A stretch of DNA of 64,000 bases from Candidatus Cloacimonadota bacterium (lineage in GTDB: Bacteria > Cloacimonadota > Cloacimonadia > Cloacimonadales > TCS61). The stretch covers positions 226,035-290,034 of the forward strand of contig JASUTE010000001.1 of assembly GCA_030445745.1 (NCBI GenBank), in the 5' to 3' direction. The notes under the pieces are model-generated. The model worked only from the letters and a program-made list of their open reading frames with translations. It was not told the origin of the DNA and did no database searches. Made by a program: the position numbers and the translations under genes. Of this stretch, positions 18,408 through 27,370 are shown piece after piece; within the stretch, counting starts at the first letter, position 1, and every line of letters starts with the position of its first letter.

Positions 18408-19171
18408 ATAAAACACAAAAAACAGCACATATCTCTACCGAAAACTTGAATTTATGGTTCGATGACAACCATGTACTTAAAGATATAAATATTCCAATCT
18501 ATGATAAAAAAGTTACAGCTATGATAGGTCCTTCTGGCTGCGGAAAATCTACTATGCTACGTTGTTTCAATCGTATGAACGATCTTATTCCGGGCTGTAA
18601 AATAAAAGGGAAAGTAAATCTTTACGACCAGAATATTTATGATAGCAAAGTGGATGTAACCGATGTTCGCACCAAAGTTGGCATGGTATTTCAAAGACCA
18701 AACCCCTTTCCGAAATCAATTTATAAGAATGTAGCTTACGGTTTAAAAGTACGGGGCGAGAAAAAAGCCAAAATAGATGAATTAGTGGAAAAGAGCTTGA
18801 AAGATGCCTGGCTTTGGGATGAGGTAAAAGACAGATTACATGAATCTGCTTTCTCACTATCAGGCGGACAGCAACAGCGCTTATGCATAGCCCGCGCTTT
18901 GGCTAACAACCCCGAGATCCTTCTTCTGGATGAGCCAACCTCGGCTTTGGATCCGCAATCTACCGCTAAAATTGAAGAGCTGTGTTTGGAACTAAAGAAC
19001 AAGGTAACGATTCTAATTGTTACCCACAATATAGCTCAGGCCGGTAGAATTTCCGATTACACAGCTTTTATATTTTTAGGTGAGCTGGTAGAATTTGCCC
19101 CAACCAAAGAGATGTTCACTGTTCCTAAAGACAGTAGAACCGAACAATATTTAAGTGGAGCTTTCGGTTAA
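18401..19171 (+). CDS. pstB: Phosphate ABC transporter ATPase PstB
   Basis: Cytoplasmic ATPase of 256 residues. Walker A is [15 protein letters not shown] near residue 47. The PstB-specific [10 protein letters not shown] follows. The Q-loop is [11 protein letters not shown]. The ABC signature is [15 protein letters not shown], and Walker B is [13 protein letters not shown]. The switch His is in VTHNIAQA. Normal length. It overlaps pstA and is followed after 16 bases by phoU, giving the standard pstCAB-phoU order. Confidence 0.97.
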   Translation: MVNKTQKTAHISTENLNLWFDDNHVLKDINIPIYDKKVTAMIGPSGCGKSTMLRCFNRMNDLIPGCKIKGKVNLYDQNIYDSKVDVTDVRTKVGMVFQRPNPFPKSIYKNVAYGLKVRGEKKAKIDELVEKSLKDAWLWDEVKDRLHESAFSLSGGQQQRLCIARALANNPEILLLDEPTSALDPQSTAKIEELCLELKNKVTILIVTHNIAQAGRISDYTAFIFLGELVEFAPTKEMFTVPKDSRTEQYLSGAFG

Positions 19172-19187
19172 TAACTAAGGCAGGAAA

Positions 19188-19841
19188 ATGCTAAAAGAAG
19201 AATTGAATAATTTAAAAAAACAGCTTATTGAAGAATCTATGCTTGTGGAAGAAAACTTGGATCATAGCTTCAAAGGTTTTTTGGCACATAATGTGCAAAA
19301 CTTGGACAGAGTTTTCACAATAGAAAATAAGATAGATAAGTTGAACATGAAAATTGAAGAAAACTGTACCAGTTTAATAGCACTGAAAAGACCTGGAACC
19401 AAGAACTTGCGTACCATAATTGCAGTAATGAAAATAAATAACGTGATAGAAAGAATGGGAGATTTGACAGTGAATATTGTGAAAAGCTACAAATTCTTAC
19501 TCGACCATCCCTATCATCGTCCACTTATAGAATTGGCAAGTTTGGCAAAAGAATCTAAGAACATGCTGAAAAACAGCATAACCTCATTCATAGAAGAAAA
19601 CGAGGATTTGGCTTTAAATGTATGTAAACAAGATCACAAGATAGATTTGATCCACAAAAAATTCTTCAAAATTCTTATCAGCGAATCTGACTTGAATATA
19701 GCAATAGCTTTTCACTTGAATCGTATTTCCAAAAACTATGAACGTATTTCTGACTTGACGACTAACATTGCTGAATGTTCTATTTACATGATAAGAGGTC
19801 ATTTAGTAAAGCACTCTGCCTTAGAAACAGGCATTGGCTAA
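19188..19841 (+). CDS. phoU: Phosphate transport regulator PhoU, first copy
   Basis: PhoU is a cytoplasmic all-helical protein of two three-helix bundles that links Pst transporter state to the PhoR kinase. The 217 residues show the first-bundle signature (CTSLIALKRPGTKNLRTIIAVMKINNVIERMGDLTVNI) and the second-bundle signature (HLNRISKNYERISDLTTNIAE) with metal-ligating E/D residues. The second phoU (20849) has the same architecture but is clearly diverged. The ribosome site is GGCAGG. Quick succession with pstB suggests equimolar expression. Confidence 0.92.
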   Translation: MLKEELNNLKKQLIEESMLVEENLDHSFKGFLAHNVQNLDRVFTIENKIDKLNMKIEENCTSLIALKRPGTKNLRTIIAVMKINNVIERMGDLTVNIVKSYKFLLDHPYHRPLIELASLAKESKNMLKNSITSFIEENEDLALNVCKQDHKIDLIHKKFFKILISESDLNIAIAFHLNRISKNYERISDLTTNIAECSIYMIRGHLVKHSALETGIG

Positions 19842-19854
19842 ACCAGGAGGTAGT

Positions 19855-20844
19855 ATGAAAAAGTATCTTTTACTGTTAGCAGCAGCGCTTGTTATATTTG
19901 CCTGTAACAATCGGAACAAGCAAGAAATCTACGGTTTGGGTGCCACCTTCCCGGCTCCACTATACCAAAAAATGTTCAGTGAATATGAAAAACAAACAGA
20001 AGTAAACATAACTTACTCTGCTGTTGGTTCTGGCGCTGGGATCCTGCAATTGCAAAAAGGGCTTATTGATTTTGCAGCATCCGACATAATTCCCAAAGAT
20101 AATGAATTCAAACAAGATATCGTGATGATTCCAACCTGTTTGGGTGCTGTGGCAGTTGCCTATAATCTTCCTGCTAATCCATCACTGCGGCTTACTCCCC
20201 AGCTGGTAGCAAAGATATTTTTGGGAAAAATAACCACCTGGAACGACCCTCAGCTAAAAAAGATTAATCCAAATATTATCTTACCCAATCATCGTATTAT
20301 AGTAAATCATCGTTCCGACCGCAGTGGTACCAGCGAAATCTTCCATAATTTTTTGAATAAAACCAGTAAATTATGGCAAGCAGAACAATCAGAAAATTTC
20401 GTAGATAAATTCATAGGCTTGAAAGCAACCAGCAACACTGCTGTAGCCGAAAACATTAAACAAACACCCTATTCTATCGGATATCTTAGCTCGGCCTACC
20501 TGAGCACACATAAACTTTCTGCTGCTGCCATCAAAAATGCTTCTGGCGACTTTGTAAAACCAACCCCAAGCTCTATAACTAAAGCAGCAGAAAACATAAC
20601 CGCTTCTGAAATAACCAGCTATATCACTAATTCCAAACAAGGTTACCCAATAAGTAGTTTTACCTGGCTGCTTGTTCCCAGTAATCTACATAAATATCGC
20701 CCGCAAAAAGCTTCTCAGATGATTAACCTATTCCATTGGATGATAACAGAAGGTCAGAGCTATGCTAAGCAATTGCAATATGCACCGCTTCCCCAGCAAA
20801 TAATTCCTGAACTGAAAAAAAAGTTAAATAAAATAGGAGAATAA
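19855..20844 (+). CDS. pstS: Second phosphate-binding protein, likely lipoprotein
   Basis: A second PstS-family protein of about 329 residues. The start at 19855 (AGGAGGTAGT just before the ATG) removes seven codons of the track ORF. The N-terminus (KKYLLLLAAALVIFAC) looks like a lipoprotein signal, with Cys near residue 16 as the lipidated residue. The PstS loops are IYGLGATFPAPLYQKMF, YSAVGSGAGI, FAASDIIPKDN and HRSDRSGTSEIFHNFL. It is longer than, and distinct from, the first PstS. The GATFPAP type is usually associated with high-affinity uptake. Its place between two phoU genes suggests a duplicated, divergent pst module that shares one permease. Confidence 0.88.
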   Translation: MKKYLLLLAAALVIFACNNRNKQEIYGLGATFPAPLYQKMFSEYEKQTEVNITYSAVGSGAGILQLQKGLIDFAASDIIPKDNEFKQDIVMIPTCLGAVAVAYNLPANPSLRLTPQLVAKIFLGKITTWNDPQLKKINPNIILPNHRIIVNHRSDRSGTSEIFHNFLNKTSKLWQAEQSENFVDKFIGLKATSNTAVAENIKQTPYSIGYLSSAYLSTHKLSAAAIKNASGDFVKPTPSSITKAAENITASEITSYITNSKQGYPISSFTWLLVPSNLHKYRPQKASQMINLFHWMITEGQSYAKQLQYAPLPQQIIPELKKKLNKIGE

Positions 20845-20848
20845 AGAA

Positions 20849-21502
20849 ATGTTAACCAGCAAAATAGCCGGACTGAAAAAATCTATTATAGAAGAAGCAG
20901 ATCTTGTGATAAATATGATGGATATTTGTATTCAAGGTTTGTTGGAACGAGATAAAACTAAGTTAGAAGAAATTGTGGAGCTAGAAGAGCAGGTAAACAA
21001 CAAAGAAATTGAGCTCGATGAAGCCTGTACAACCCTTATAGCACTTAATCAACCGGAAGCAAAAAATCTGCGTACAATTCTTATGATACTGAAAATGAAC
21101 AATGATTTGGAAAGAATGGGTGATTTGGTGACCAATATGTCTAAATGTGCTTCCTACCTGGTACGCAAGCCTTCTATTACAAAATTGGTAGCCTTGCCCA
21201 AAATGGCTGAAGCTGCCAGCAAAATGGTGAAATCTTCCATCCAGGCTTTTATAGATGAAAACGCTGAAGAAGCTAAACATGTTTGTGAAGCAGATGATGA
21301 AGTAGATGACTTGAAAGAACATATCTACCGCACATTAGTAACCTACATGATAGAAGACCCTACCACCATAAAACGAGCTATCTGCTTCAACAACATTGCC
21401 TCTTATTTGGAACGGATCGCCGACCTTTCTACCAATATCGCCGAAGAAACCATCTTTGTTGCCAAAGGCAAGATAGTGAAACATGGTCCCGAGGAAGAAT
21501 AG
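20849..21502 (+). CDS. phoU: Phosphate transport regulator PhoU, second copy
   Basis: A 217-residue PhoU paralogue starting 4 bases after the second pstS. Signature helices are CTTLIALNQPEAKNLRTILMILKMNNDLERMGDLV and FNNIASYLERIADLSTNIAEE. It is equal in length to the first PhoU but diverged at many positions. Last gene of the phosphate unit. Which PhoU controls PhoR, and whether one serves another kinase, cannot be told from sequence. Confidence 0.92.
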   Translation: MLTSKIAGLKKSIIEEADLVINMMDICIQGLLERDKTKLEEIVELEEQVNNKEIELDEACTTLIALNQPEAKNLRTILMILKMNNDLERMGDLVTNMSKCASYLVRKPSITKLVALPKMAEAASKMVKSSIQAFIDENAEEAKHVCEADDEVDDLKEHIYRTLVTYMIEDPTTIKRAICFNNIASYLERIADLSTNIAEETIFVAKGKIVKHGPEEE

Positions 21503-22104
21503 ATAGCGTAACCTGCTAAACAACCCGATGGAGGGTAACTCATTGTTGTCTTCCATTTTAAATCCTTCATATTTCATAACTCATTGTTATTTAATGAGTT
21601 AATTTTACAAAAATCATCTTGGCTACTTCCTAACCAACAAATTATTGTCTTAATGTCTTTAGGGATAATAAATTAAAAGAAGCCAAACTGAATTATAAAA
21701 ATGTTGTCCTGCAAAATGAGTTACCTTCGATTTTAGGTGGCCAAAGCACAAACATTTTTGCAAGCTCAAAATCTCTGAAAAAAGGATGCACAAGAAATTC
21801 CAAGTTAGAAAACCTTTTCCTAGGGGAGGTTCAACAGAATTCACCTCCATTCCAAAAACTCTATCCCAAAAGGCGAGTTGGGTAAAGAATAAATGCTTTC
21901 CTGCAACATCTCGGTTGGGAAAATCCAAAGTAATACTCGCTGAAAGCTATCGAGAATATTCTCGGACTTTCTCTGCTAGAAAATCAATTAATTTTATTTA
22001 CCTCAGGCTATATGCGGGTTTATTTTAATCCCGCTATTTAAAATTTTACTCTGTTTTTTGCCAATTATGCAGAATTCATTTTAAAATCATAGGACTCTAT
22101 TGTT
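21503..22104. other. 600-base intergenic stretch with a short inverted repeat
   Basis: No gene is credible here; the two small ORFs in the track have no recognisable content. GGTAACTCATT at 21534-21544 recurs in inverted orientation at 21715-21725, and TAACTCATTGTT is repeated directly at 21577. AACTCATT/AATGAGTT at 21578-21600 can form an 8-bp hairpin. The roughly 190-base span could be a relic of a small element. No tRNA or riboswitch was seen. Confidence 0.35.
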
Positions 22105-23256
22105 TTATTCTAAAGCTTTTCTCACATTTTTCAATTCTCTTCTAATAGAAATATTCTGTGGACAATGAGTCTCACATTCTCCACATTCTATACAGTTGGC
22201 AGCCTTAGCCTTATCTAATAAAAACTTCTTATATTGTGTTTTGGCTTGCTCTATATCATTAAATAAATAACCATTATTATAAATAGCAAAGTTTTGTGGT
22301 ATATCAACTCCTACCGGGCAGGGCATACAGTACTTGCATGCTGTACAATTAATTTTCGTTTTATTTTTAAATACTTTTTTAGCATAATTAACTAATTCAA
22401 TTTCTTGTTCAGTTAACGAATTAGCCTCTCCCTTTTGGGCAGTTTTAATATTGTCTTTCACCTGCTCCATGGTGGTCATTCCACTCAAAACTACTGAAAC
22501 TTCTGGATGGTTCATTACCCATCTGAGTGCCCACTGGGCTGGTGTTCTTTTTATTGGCGCTTCCTCCCATTTATTCAAAATTTCCTCTGGTACTTTTCCT
22601 GCTAATCTACCACCTTTTAGTGGCTCCATGATCACAATCCCCAGCCCTTTATCTGCAGCATATTTTAAACCTTCTTTACCAGCTTGATAATTTTCATCTA
22701 AATAGTTATATTGAATTTGACAAAATGACCAGTCATAAAAATCTACAATTTCTTTAAAGGTCTTGGGACCATCATGAAAAGAAAATCCAGCGTATTTTAT
22801 CCGACCATCTTTTATAGCTTGATCTAAAAATTCATCTACACCGCATTTTTTTAAATTTTCCCAGACACCTTTATTTAGTGAATGGAGTAAATAAAAATCT
22901 ATTTTATCTGTTTCCAGGCGTTCAAGTTGTTCTGCCAATAATCTATCCATATCTTCTCTACTTTGGACTAACCAAGTGGGAAGCTTTGTTGCTAAATTCA
23001 CTTTTTCGCGATATCCATCCTTTAACGCTCTTGCTACAAAAGGCTCGCCTTCTCCTGGTTTATCAAATCCTGTACCATGATAAGGATATGCTGTGTCAAC
23101 ATAATTTACTCCATTATCAATTGCATATCTCAGCATATTTGTTGCTTTTTCCTCATCAATATTATTTTGTTCACCATTAATAACGGGTAATCTCATACAA
23201 CCAAATCCTAAAACAGAAACCTTTTCATTTGTTTTTCCCATTTTTCTGTATAACAT
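22105..23256 (-). CDS. Aldo/keto reductase with C-terminal 4Fe-4S ferredoxin domain
   Basis: A 383-residue protein. Residues 1-270 form an AKR barrel: GFGCMRLP, VDTAYPYHG with the catalytic Tyr, KLPTWLV with the catalytic Lys, and LLHSLN with the His position. The C-terminus is a two-cluster ferredoxin-like segment: CTACKYCMPCPVGVDIP and CIECGECETHCPQNISI. This fusion is common in anaerobes and is of unknown substrate. Start ATG follows GGAGATGAAAAG. It is 11 bases downstream of the DUF1893 gene, so the two form one unit. Exact reaction unknown. Confidence 0.9.
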   Translation of the reverse strand: MLYRKMGKTNEKVSVLGFGCMRLPVINGEQNNIDEEKATNMLRYAIDNGVNYVDTAYPYHGTGFDKPGEGEPFVARALKDGYREKVNLATKLPTWLVQSREDMDRLLAEQLERLETDKIDFYLLHSLNKGVWENLKKCGVDEFLDQAIKDGRIKYAGFSFHDGPKTFKEIVDFYDWSFCQIQYNYLDENYQAGKEGLKYAADKGLGIVIMEPLKGGRLAGKVPEEILNKWEEAPIKRTPAQWALRWVMNHPEVSVVLSGMTTMEQVKDNIKTAQKGEANSLTEQEIELVNYAKKVFKNKTKINCTACKYCMPCPVGVDIPQNFAIYNNGYLFNDIEQAKTQYKKFLLDKAKAANCIECGECETHCPQNISIRRELKNVRKALE

Positions 23257-23267
23257 CTTTTCATCTC

Positions 23268-23696
23268 CTATATATTTTTTAGCTCTTTTATTTTTTCTTT
23301 CAGTTGATAATAAGCAACTTCAGCATCTTCAATATCGATAACTGTCTCTTCTAAGGGACACATACCATCACCTGTAAGGTTTGTTATGATTTCCACCTTT
23401 TTACCATAATCGACCAGATGATTTTGTTCTTTCAAATAATTTAAAGCCACTTCACTTATAACTTCACCATATACTTTTTCTACTCCAGCAAGAGTTATAA
23501 TTACTGCAGCGGCTTTTCCAACAACCTTATCAATAACAAAAGCATTTTTCAAAACTTCTGGTTCATTTTCATAAAAGGAAATTAATGGTGAAATACCCTT
23601 CCCTTTAACTGCTCGAATAATTTCATCATTTTTTATAATTATACAATCTGCTTCTCCGGCTTTAATAAATCTTTTTGCTTTTTCTAACACCTGCAT
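23268..23696 (-). CDS. DUF1893 family protein
   Basis: A 142-residue protein recognised as DUF1893: an N-terminal IIIKNDEIIRAVKGKGISPL, then VVGKAAAVIITLAGVEKVYGEVIS, and TGDGMCPLEETV. The fold is cytidine-deaminase-like, and function is undetermined. Cysteines are few, and the catalytic HAE/PCxxC set of true deaminases is not seen. It lies upstream of the aldo/keto reductase with an 11-base gap, so co-expression is likely. Confidence 0.8.
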   Translation of the reverse strand: MQVLEKAKRFIKAGEADCIIIKNDEIIRAVKGKGISPLISFYENEPEVLKNAFVIDKVVGKAAAVIITLAGVEKVYGEVISEVALNYLKEQNHLVDYGKKVEIITNLTGDGMCPLEETVIDIEDAEVAYYQLKEKIKELKNI

Positions 23697-23824
23697 TTTA
23701 ATTCAACTCCAATTTATAGTTTGAATATTTTTTTACAGAATATACTATTACAGGAATTAAAATTAATTAATAATTATTCCCGGTATTCCCGTAATAAAAG
23801 CTCCTGTTACCGACTCGCCTGTAA

Positions 23825-24099
23825 GTTAACATAATTTAAAAATAAAATTGGGAAAAACAAATCATATATTATCAGTCCCCAGACCATAGCAATTATAAGT
23901 GTTGGATAAATTGCTAATTTGAATTTATGATAAAGCAGTCCACTTACCAAACCATACATAAGCAGCTTTCCCATCCATCAAAGGCAAAACTGGGAAATTT
24001 GGGGCATCCCTATTAAAACACTGGACAGTGCAGGATTTATAAATCCAATTAAAAGAAATTGTTTAATTTCACTGTTTCCACGCTTTTAATCTCCATTTT
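23825..24099 (-). pseudogene. Remnant of an ECF-type transporter substrate-binding membrane component
   Basis: On the minus strand one frame reads LLIGFINPALSSVLIGMP, then after an in-frame TGA, KLLMYGLVSGLLYHKFKL and YPTLIIAMVWGLI. These match the N/P-rich loop, GMP turn and YG-L-GLLY helix of ECF S components (vitamin or cation uptake). There is no intact start; the plausible ATG at the 5' end lies in another frame. Together with the internal stop this looks like a decayed gene. The rest of the 455-base gap (23697-24151) holds nothing else I can support. Confidence 0.45.
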
Positions 24100-24151
24100 A
24101 ATTTTTATTAAGTTTACTTTAAATAGTTATTTATGAACTTATGGAAGCTAC

Positions 24152-25321
24152 TTATTTATAAGCCTTTTGATAAATTTCTACAGTGTCTTCTAAACTTAAT
24201 TCGCTTCTATCGCACTGGAAAAGAGCTCCCATGGTTTCTCTTGCATTTTTAGCCATTGCCTCAAACTCATCTTCTTTAATTCCATAATCAGACATCTTAA
24301 GCTCTGCTACCCCGCATTTCTGCTGTAGTTCTTCGAGAGCTGTAAGAAAATCTTCTGCTTTTTCGGCATCATCTTTTCCCAGAGCTTTTGCCAGTTCAAT
24401 AAATCTCTCTTCAGCAACTCCTCGCTCTATCATTTTGCCAAAATATGCCCTGCTGAGCATAATTAAACCCGAACCATGAGGAAGTTCCTGATGAAAAGCG
24501 GACATTGCGTGTTCTAAAGAGTGCTGACTTGTTAATGCACCTAATTCCATTACTAAACCGGATAAAGTGTTGGCAAAGGCCACTTTTTCTCTTGCCTCCA
24601 GATCATCTCCATTTTCTACAGCTTTTGGTAGTCCTTCAGCTATATTTTTAACAGCGGTAATTGCATACATATCACTCATTTTATTGGTAAATTTAGACAG
24701 ATATCCTTCTATACTGTGAAATAGGGCATCAAAACCCTGAAATGCAGTATATTTTGGCGGGACTGTGGTCATTAGTTCTGGATCAACAACTGCTATTTTA
24801 GGCAGAAGATCGGGATGTACAAATCCAATTTTCTCATTAGTTTCTGAATTAGTAATTACAGTTCCTCTATCAACTTCGGATCCTGTTCCAGCTGTAGTTG
24901 TAATTGCAACTACAGGGAGTGGAGTATTTTTAACTTCTTTACCTTTACCAGTTCCACCGGGAATATAATCCCAGTAATCACCTTCATTAACAGCCATCAG
25001 TGCAATTGATTTGGCGGCGTCCATACTGCTTCCTCCACCAAGTGCCACTACAAAATCACAATTATTGTCTGCGGCCATTCTGGCACCTGCCATAACTGTT
25101 GATTTTAAGGGATTTGATTCTATCTGATCAAATAAAACAGTTTCTGCTCCAGCTTTTTTAAGCTGTTCTTCTGTTTTTTCTAAATAACCGTATTTTTTGG
25201 CAGAAGTTCCATTTGAGATAACAATTAAAGCTTTCTTTCCGGGTAATTTTTCTTGATGCAGATTATTCAGCTGTCCAGATCCAAATAACAATTTTGTTGC
25301 TATATCCATTCTAAAACTCAT
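24152..25321 (-). CDS. Iron-containing alcohol dehydrogenase
   Basis: A 389-residue group III (Fe-dependent) NAD(P)H alcohol dehydrogenase. The NAD-binding motif is VALGGGSSMDAAKSIA near residue 95. TTTAGTGSEVDRGTVI follows. The metal ligands are the Asp in FQGFDALFHSIEG plus the two His in QHSLEHAMSAFHQELPHGSG. Length and motifs are those of butanol/1,3-propanediol-type dehydrogenases. A good ribosome site GGAGGTTATAAT precedes the start. It stands alone between two decayed genes. It probably serves fermentative aldehyde reduction, but substrate cannot be inferred. Confidence 0.93.
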   Translation of the reverse strand: MSFRMDIATKLLFGSGQLNNLHQEKLPGKKALIVISNGTSAKKYGYLEKTEEQLKKAGAETVLFDQIESNPLKSTVMAGARMAADNNCDFVVALGGGSSMDAAKSIALMAVNEGDYWDYIPGGTGKGKEVKNTPLPVVAITTTAGTGSEVDRGTVITNSETNEKIGFVHPDLLPKIAVVDPELMTTVPPKYTAFQGFDALFHSIEGYLSKFTNKMSDMYAITAVKNIAEGLPKAVENGDDLEAREKVAFANTLSGLVMELGALTSQHSLEHAMSAFHQELPHGSGLIMLSRAYFGKMIERGVAEERFIELAKALGKDDAEKAEDFLTALEELQQKCGVAELKMSDYGIKEDEFEAMAKNARETMGALFQCDRSELSLEDTVEIYQKAYK

Positions 25322-25498
25322 TATTATAACCTCCGAAATTTAATTTTTTTTATTTATTCTCTTGATTTAACCCTAAGTCAAGTTTTTTTTTGAAAATAAT
25401 TGTAGATAAATATATTTAAGCTGCTAGCATAAAAATTTCTGCAACCAGATTGGCTGAATTGTTTGCAGCACCTATATTATCAAGTGAAGACATTGCTA

Positions 25499-25871
25499 TT
25501 ATTTCAACTTATTATATTCTTCATCAGTTACAGGTTCACATCACTCATTACTTGTATTTTCGCTCGGCACACTAAAAACAAGATGGCTAAACCAGGAGTC
25601 TGCCTTTGTCCCGTGCCAGTGTTTTACTCTGCTAAGTATCGTGATTACCAATTGCCGGCTCAAGACTTACCAGCTCTTTTTCCTCTTCTTAATACCAGGC
25701 ATTGCCGGTTTTACAGATTAAAACCTGCTCTCCGCCTTTTATTCCGTGATGAATATGCCAGTGGTTTCTACATCCTGGTTCAAAAGTAAGATTTGCTATA
25801 AAAGCTGGATCTTCACCATATTTTGTAAGCAGATTTAAAAAAGATTCCCCAATAAAGTACTCAGCAAACAT
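25499..25871 (-). pseudogene. Decayed cupin-family gene
   Basis: The first 60 residues of the intact part read as a cupin: GESFLNLL, FIANLTFEPGCRNHWHIHHG and GGEQVLICKTGNAWY, with two metal-binding His. Then TAA interrupts, EEEKELVSLEP continues, and a frame change restores VKHWHGTKADSWFSHLVFS and NE-(TGA)-CEPVTDEEYNKLK. In relatives the TGA position is normally Trp, so it is a nonsense change, not recoding. One stop, one frameshift and one nonsense codon show that the gene is dead. Remaining parts of 25322-25498 and 25872-26035 hold no gene. Confidence 0.75.
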
Positions 25872-26035
25872 TTTAATTTCCCGTTCTTTCCCAAAAGTGT
25901 TTTCTTTATTAAATTCTTCTTTATTAATCTTATTAATTATTAATCCTCCCTACTTTAGACTTCTGTCAATCTATTTCAGGACGGGGCGGATAAGGAAATT
26001 TGCTTTTTGGGTAACCGAGGCTCGTTTTGAGTTGA

Positions 26036-27370
26036 TTATTTTGGGATGATAGTTAATCTAGAACAATTCGTAATCTGCGTCCAATTATCTTTTTCTTGCA
26101 AATCAAATGGGAAAATAAGCAACTCTAGGTCATCGCAAAATTTGTAAAGGATAGCTTTAGAAAAATTTTCCGATTTAGGATAAATTAAAATAATTTTTTG
26201 AATATTTTTTTTGTAATTATTTGGGTGTTTCCCATAAGCAAACATTTGATATAAATCAACTTGGGATAACTTATGATCTTCATCCAGAATTTTCCATTTC
26301 GTATCAGCAATAATAGTGATATTTTTATTTGTAAAAACAATATCTGGCTTCATTTCATATTTTTTATTTCCATTTTCATCTTGTAACAGATAACCAATTC
26401 TATCTTGCGTCTTAATGTTACTATCTGAATTCTTTCTTAATTGATGTGCCACGTAATCCTCAAAAATTTTTTCCATAGGAAAGAGCAAGGCAAAGGCTAA
26501 ATCGTTTCCCTTGTAATTATTGAATGTCTTATATTTCAGAAATATCTGGCACCAAACCAATAATTTATCGTAATGCAGCGTTAAACGATTAGATTTACAT
26601 TTTATAAAATCTAAATCAATATTTTTTGAAGCTGTTACACTATCGAATATAAATAAAAATTTGCGGATTCTTTGCTGAGTAGAATTTATTTTTGCCTTAC
26701 GTTGTACTAATAACAAAGTCGATTTTATTAGCTTATTTTCAGGACGATTTACATTAAATTCATCGTGATTTACAAAAAATCTCTCCTTATGTACCAGATT
26801 ATAGCGAATATTTTGGTTAAAATCTAATTTCCCTTTAAAAGTATATAGATCCTCTGATTTAGTAATATAAGATTTTCTTAAACCTTGCTTTACTAAAATG
26901 TTTAACTCATCCAAGAACATATTAATAAAAATATCTAAAAGTGGCATGCTGGTTAAATCTAGATTAGCAAAATTGGAAACTTTGAAGTTGCTATTTTTAA
27001 GGGTTTTGAGCATTTTCAGAAATATCTTCTTAGTTTGTGTTATGGCTTCCTCATTTCCACCGTTAGCATTAACTCCGTGGATTTTGGGCAGAATCTCGAT
27101 GGTGATTCCCTTTTTTGTTTGGATAACTCCCACATAGTTTTTTGCTTTTAATGTCTTACCTATTCCTGGTTTATATGAAGGGACTAAAAAGGAAGCTACC
27201 ACATCTTCTGTTTCAGAAGAATTTTTAAGTACAAAGTTCTCAATTTCGGCAAAAACTTTAGGTGCAACTGCTATATTATTGCTTTCATCCTGCTTAGCTC
27301 TATCTACATCTTTTTCTGCATAGATGTAGCTGTGTTCTATTAAGGTAAAACTCTTATTCTTTGTTTTCAT
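26036..27370 (-). CDS. mcrC: McrC-like component of a methylation-dependent restriction system
   Basis: A 444-residue McrC family protein that would supply the PD-(D/E)xK nuclease and stimulate the McrB NTPase. The N-terminal half holds [19 protein letters not shown] and [20 protein letters not shown], both typical. The nuclease core is [20 protein letters not shown], with D...DTK spacing. It overlaps mcrB by 17 bases and is translated downstream of it. The pair would cut DNA bearing modified cytosine in infecting DNA. This region is unusually AT-rich and flanked by pseudogenes, consistent with horizontal acquisition. Confidence 0.85.
   Translation of the reverse strand: MKTKNKSFTLIEHSYIYAEKDVDRAKQDESNNIAVAPKVFAEIENFVLKNSSETEDVVASFLVPSYKPGIGKTLKAKNYVGVIQTKKGITIEILPKIHGVNANGGNEEAITQTKKIFLKMLKTLKNSNFKVSNFANLDLTSMPLLDIFINMFLDELNILVKQGLRKSYITKSEDLYTFKGKLDFNQNIRYNLVHKERFFVNHDEFNVNRPENKLIKSTLLLVQRKAKINSTQQRIRKFLFIFDSVTASKNIDLDFIKCKSNRLTLHYDKLLVWCQIFLKYKTFNNYKGNDLAFALLFPMEKIFEDYVAHQLRKNSDSNIKTQDRIGYLLQDENGNKKYEMKPDIVFTNKNITIIADTKWKILDEDHKLSQVDLYQMFAYGKHPNNYKKNIQKIILIYPKSENFSKAILYKFCDDLELLIFPFDLQEKDNWTQITNCSRLTIIPK

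Noticed and set aside
21659-22028. ORFs 21659-21928 (-) and 21786-22028 (+)
   Set aside because: No recognisable motif, unlikely composition, and overlapping opposite frames in an intergenic gap.
23940-23985. In-frame TGA in the ECF component remnant as Sec or recoded Trp
   Set aside because: ECF S components are not selenoproteins, the 5' end is also broken, and many intact genes here end in TGA, so the code is standard.
25541-25543. In-frame TGA in the cupin remnant as a possible selenocysteine codon
   Set aside because: In related cupins this place is normally Trp. The gene also has a TAA and a frameshift, so it is a plain nonsense mutation in a dead gene.
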